From Candidatus Nanohaloarchaea archaeon (GTDB lineage Archaea > EX4484-52 > GLR71), in contig JAUVES010000041.1 in assembly GCA_030594675.1 (NCBI GenBank), positions 1 through 6,258 on the forward strand: a DNA stretch of 6,258 nt. Direction: 5' to 3'. The notes under the pieces are model-generated. The model was not told the DNA's origin and ran no database searches. It worked only from the letters and a program-made list of their open reading frames with translations. Within the stretch, counting starts at the first letter, position 1. Each line of letters begins with the position of its first letter. The position numbers and the translations under genes were made by a program. This document shows positions 5,076 to 6,258 of the stretch, one piece after another.

Positions 5076-6258
5076 GTGATAAAAATCAAATACCAGATAA
5101 ACACAGACTATGAAGGCGAACTATCACCAAACGATGCAGCTCATGACGCCACTGTCCGCATCCTGGTTGAAAAAGGCATCGTCAAGACAAAAAAAGAAGC
5201 CGAAAAAGTATACCTGATAATAAGCGGTTTTGATGATGTAACTGCTGAAATGCCACCCAAAGATGCACCGCAGATAGTAAAAGACCTTAACTACACCTCC
5301 GGAGACACATTAAGGTTAATTCCTGTATTCTTCAAAGCTCTTGATGTTACAGATAAAGAGCTAAGAAATATCTACAAAGAGATAGGACAGCTATATCACG
5401 GGGCAGAAGAAGGCGCAATATACATTCAGCAGAAGCTAGGAAATGAACTGAACATAATATCAACAAGCTGGCTTGATTTCCTTGTCAGCATGAATGAAGG
5501 AATTGTAGATGAAAAACATATCTACGGGACCCCGATGGAACTTGATAAGTATCATCTGGAGGAAGATGAAAAAGAGATAATCAAAAATGCTCTAGATGAT
5601 ATATCCAAGCTAGAAGAGATTGAAATAGGAAAAGATGTAACAGATTACAGCGACCTGACTGATGACCAACAATTTAATTATAAGACTATGGAAAAAATAT
5701 TTTTTGAAGACTTTGCAGCTATACCAGAAGTTATGAAGATGTACAACGAGATAAATCCTGTAGGAAGCAAAGACAAAGCAGAAGCAGTAAAAAAAGCAGC
5801 AAAGAAAGCAAAAGTACCGCTTAAAAACACAATCTGCATCGGTGACAGCTCCACAGATAAAGACATGCTGGCTCTGGTATGGGATGAAGGTGGCATACCC
5901 ATATCGCACAATGCAAAATACTCAGCAGTAGAGCAGGGCAAGTTCAATCTGATAACAGAAAACTACTTTATAACAGTCGCTCTTGTCGCAATAGCAAATG
6001 AAAAAGGAAAAGATGGATTGATAGAGGTTGCACAAAACTGGAACCATGAAAATCTTATAAAATACATGGAAAAACATCTTGACCCTCAGGTTTTCATACC
6101 AATAAGAGACAGATTATATGAAATTTTCATAGAAGAAAATATAGAATTTCCAGTATTCACATATCTCCCTGGTCTTGATAAGACCAAACTTGAATTGCTC
6201 AAAGAAAATAACGAAAGAATAAGAAGAGAACTAAGGGGGGAATCAATAGCAGCAGTAC
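5076..6258 (+). CDS. HAD-superfamily hydrolase-like protein, archaeal type (3' end outside window)
   Basis: 394 codons are present and the frame is still open at the edge. The N-terminus, KYQINTDYEGELSPNDAAHD (5-24), has the DxEG-x-L/I-xxND signature that I associate with an archaeal HAD family (COG4030/EhaR-like annotation). Asp11 would be the nucleophile. Motif II may be the serine or threonine of ISTSW (128-132), motif III the lysine-rich SKDKAEAVKKA (231-241), and motif IV IGDSSTDKDML (255-265). The family probably hydrolyses or transfers phosphate, but its substrate is unknown. The general acid is Glu13 instead of the usual Asp. The region 150-225 is acidic and probably a cap or insertion. 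Start: an in-frame TAA at 5064-5066 leaves GTG 5076 as the only start that keeps Asp11. The protein looks longer than typical members (about 320 residues, from memory). It is transcribed divergently from the metallopeptidase gene. Confidence 0.8.
   Translation, partial: MIKIKYQINTDYEGELSPNDAAHDATVRILVEKGIVKTKKEAEKVYLIISGFDDVTAEMPPKDAPQIVKDLNYTSGDTLRLIPVFFKALDVTDKELRNIYKEIGQLYHGAEEGAIYIQQKLGNELNIISTSWLDFLVSMNEGIVDEKHIYGTPMELDKYHLEEDEKEIIKNALDDISKLEEIEIGKDVTDYSDLTDDQQFNYKTMEKIFFEDFAAIPEVMKMYNEINPVGSKDKAEAVKKAAKKAKVPLKNTICIGDSSTDKDMLALVWDEGGIPISHNAKYSAVEQGKFNLITENYFITVALVAIANEKGKDGLIEVAQNWNHENLIKYMEKHLDPQVFIPIRDRLYEIFIEENIEFPVFTYLPGLDKTKLELLKENNERIRRELRGESIAAV

Noticed and set aside
5610..5947. 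Two minus-strand open frames inside the HAD gene
   Set aside because: They are hydrophobic or Cys/Phe-rich by-products of the AT-rich opposite strand, while the plus strand carries HAD motif IV in the same stretch.

Overview
The window looks archaeal. The evidence is the AT-rich TATA boxes about 25 bp upstream of likely transcript starts, some with almost no leader; GGTGA-type Shine-Dalgarno (SD) sequences inside operons; and protein families I know mainly from archaea (a degenerate EF-Tu/SelB-like protein and a HAD protein with an N-terminal DxEG motif). Codon use is rich in AAA, ATA and AGA. I cannot name the species. A euryarchaeal lineage related to methanogens, or an uncultured archaeal group, fits best. 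Coding density is high: eight genes, two cut by the window edges, and no gene-free stretch longer than about 150 bp. I see no tRNA, rRNA, CRISPR array, insertion sequence or integrase.

Left edge, minus strand: the N-terminal 180 residues of an EF-Tu/SelB-like protein whose GTPase domain has lost its P-loop. It is read divergently from a three-gene plus-strand operon at 689-3239. That operon encodes (i) an ATP-grasp protein whose nucleotide and metal residues are largely lost, (ii) a co-linear RimK-type ATP-grasp ligase with those residues intact, and (iii) a small MscS-like membrane protein that ends right after its beta domain. The first two overlap by 8 nt and the third starts immediately after the stop of the second. 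All three appear to be translated from one message, which suggests an active-enzyme/pseudoenzyme ligase pair working with a membrane channel or anchor. This is the most interesting system in the window.

The operon converges with a minus-strand operon across only 3 bp. In reading order that operon is a DUF3796-like membrane protein, a DUF2178-like membrane protein and an XRE-family repressor, with 1-nt spacing and then a 4-nt overlap. Its two membrane proteins share one exact motif, DERx6KAxxNA. Its promoter carries an 11-bp repeat at a 21-bp interval that looks like a paired operator or tandem TATA boxes.

Upstream on the minus strand lies a SprT/M48-like zinc metallopeptidase with an HExxH site and a separate N-terminal region. 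A short bidirectional promoter region separates it from the last gene, a plus-strand HAD-superfamily protein with a GTG start that runs off the right edge.
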